DNA of 6,195 nucleotides from Eubacteriales bacterium (lineage in GTDB: Bacteria; Bacillota; Clostridia; Peptostreptococcales; Anaerovoracaceae), in NCBI GenBank assembly GCA_028691625.1, contig JAQUYZ010000117.1:1-6195 (forward strand), given 5' to 3'. Under the pieces are notes generated by a model. The model was not told the origin of the DNA and did not search any database. It saw only the letters and a program-made list of their open reading frames with translations. This document shows, in pieces, positions 5,923 to 6,195 of this stretch (position 1 is its first letter; each line of letters starts with the position of its first letter). The translations under genes were made by a program, and so were the position numbers.

Positions 5923-5966
5923 AAAAAAAACCGGCAGAGTCAATATGTATTCCTGCCGGGTTTTTT
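5923..5966. terminator. Hairpin terminator, bidirectional in form
   Basis: A 7-bp stem CCGGCAG/CTGCCGG (5931-5937 with 5953-5959) encloses a 15-nt loop. It is preceded by eight A (5923-5930) and followed, after one G, by six T (5961-5966), so it has a U-tract on either strand. It is a good intrinsic terminator by form. No rightward gene lies just upstream of it. It most likely ends a leftward transcript entering from beyond the right edge and insulates the transporter gene. Confidence 0.75.
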
Positions 5967-5983
5967 AATTGCCATAAAATGAC

Positions 5984-5996
5984 TGGAATCATTCCA
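5984..5996. promoter_or_regulatory. Palindrome TGGAAT-c-ATTCCA
   Basis: A perfect 6-bp inverted repeat with a single central base lies just right of the terminator hairpin. It has the size of a small operator half-site pair, but no promoter elements can be placed convincingly around it. Confidence 0.2.
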
Positions 5997-6141
5997 AACG
6001 TTGGGGATTGCGCACAGACAACTCGGAATGGGAGAAAATGTTATTTTCAGAATAGTTTGTTAATGTGATATAGTATTCACAATATTCGTAAACCAGCGAA
6101 GAATAACCATATAACTAAATAGTACTAACTTGCTGTTAATG

Positions 6142-6151
6142 AAACCGGTTT
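6142..6151. promoter_or_regulatory. Palindrome AAACCGGTTT (LacI-family-like operator)
   Basis: This perfect 10-bp palindrome with a central CG has the form of LacI/GalR-family operators (AAAC-CG-GTTT cores). It does not match the CcpA cre consensus well. It lies 44 bp from the right edge in gene-free DNA, so it could control a gene that starts outside the window. The family link is inference from the motif only. Confidence 0.3.
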
Positions 6152-6195
6152 TGCAACATAATATTAAAATACAGGCGTTCAGAGCGCATTTTTAT

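Larger units (their letters stand above)
5875..6195. other. Gene-free right flank
   Basis: Apart from the terminator and the two palindromes listed separately, I see no coding frame with a start, a ribosome binding site and a protein-like sequence here. Short open frames exist on both strands (a 29-codon rightward frame from ATG 5979 and a Tyr-rich leftward frame without a start at about 5990-6110), but neither is supported. The base composition is more AT-rich than in the genes. I recognise no riboswitch or known small RNA. Confidence 0.5.

Noticed and set aside
5979..6068. 29-codon rightward frame from ATG 5979
   Set aside because: There is no ribosome binding site, and the peptide has no recognisable pattern. 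The frame starts next to the terminator T-tract.
5990..6110. Tyr-rich leftward open frame right of the terminator
   Set aside because: It has no start codon or ribosome binding site, and its composition follows the AT-rich DNA. It may be a relic, but I cannot support it.
6174..6194. GCG...CGC followed by TTTTT at the right edge as a terminator
   Set aside because: The stem is only three base pairs, too short for an intrinsic terminator.
1..6195. Search for CRISPR repeats, tRNA, rRNA, insertion sequences, phage or defence genes
   Set aside because: No spaced direct repeats, RNA-gene signatures, transposase motifs or defence-type domains were seen. The window reads as ordinary chromosomal genes.

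Overview
The window looks like ordinary chromosomal DNA from a low-to-moderate G+C member of the Bacillota, most likely a clostridium. The reasons are strong AGGAGG-type ribosome binding sites, use of TTG starts, extended -10 promoters (TGnTATAAT), and protein families common in Clostridia (DUF3892, a copper-amine-oxidase-N stalk domain, DUF3795, HAD-IB with UppP). The species assignment is inference. I see no rRNA, tRNA, CRISPR array, insertion sequence or phage gene.

Layout. At the left edge is the 5' end of a leftward DUF3892 gene. A divergent intergenic region with two inverted repeats and an extended -10 promoter follows, then a rightward papain/C39-like cysteine peptidase homologue (338-985). 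It converges, with two bases between the stop codons, on a leftward exported stalk-domain protein (988-1599). A second divergent region (1600-1782) serves that gene and a rightward run of five genes: VOC/glyoxalase-fold protein (1783-2238), Cys-rich DUF3795 protein (2315-2728), YccF membrane protein (2740-3117), HAD-IB phosphatase (3196-3930) and undecaprenyl-diphosphatase UppP (3963-4784). The last gene is a leftward EamA/DMT-family transporter (4738-5766). Its unusual hydrophilic C-terminal tail runs 47 bp into the 3' end of uppP, through a short degenerate tandem repeat. The right-hand 430 bp hold no convincing gene, but they contain a clear hairpin terminator with flanking A and T tracts and three small palindromes.

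How the genes work together. DUF3795 and yccF are tightly spaced and surely co-transcribed. HAD-IB and uppP are 32 bp apart and probably form a second unit or the tail of the same one. UppP recycles the undecaprenyl carrier lipid for cell-wall synthesis; the HAD enzyme is a phosphatase of unknown substrate. The other genes share no obvious pathway. I did not find a convincing new multi-gene system. The most unusual points are the repeat-derived EamA tail overlapping uppP, the non-canonical TTG start of uppP, the stand-alone C39-like peptidase with a CGC active-site motif, and the orphan terminator with its gene-free flank.
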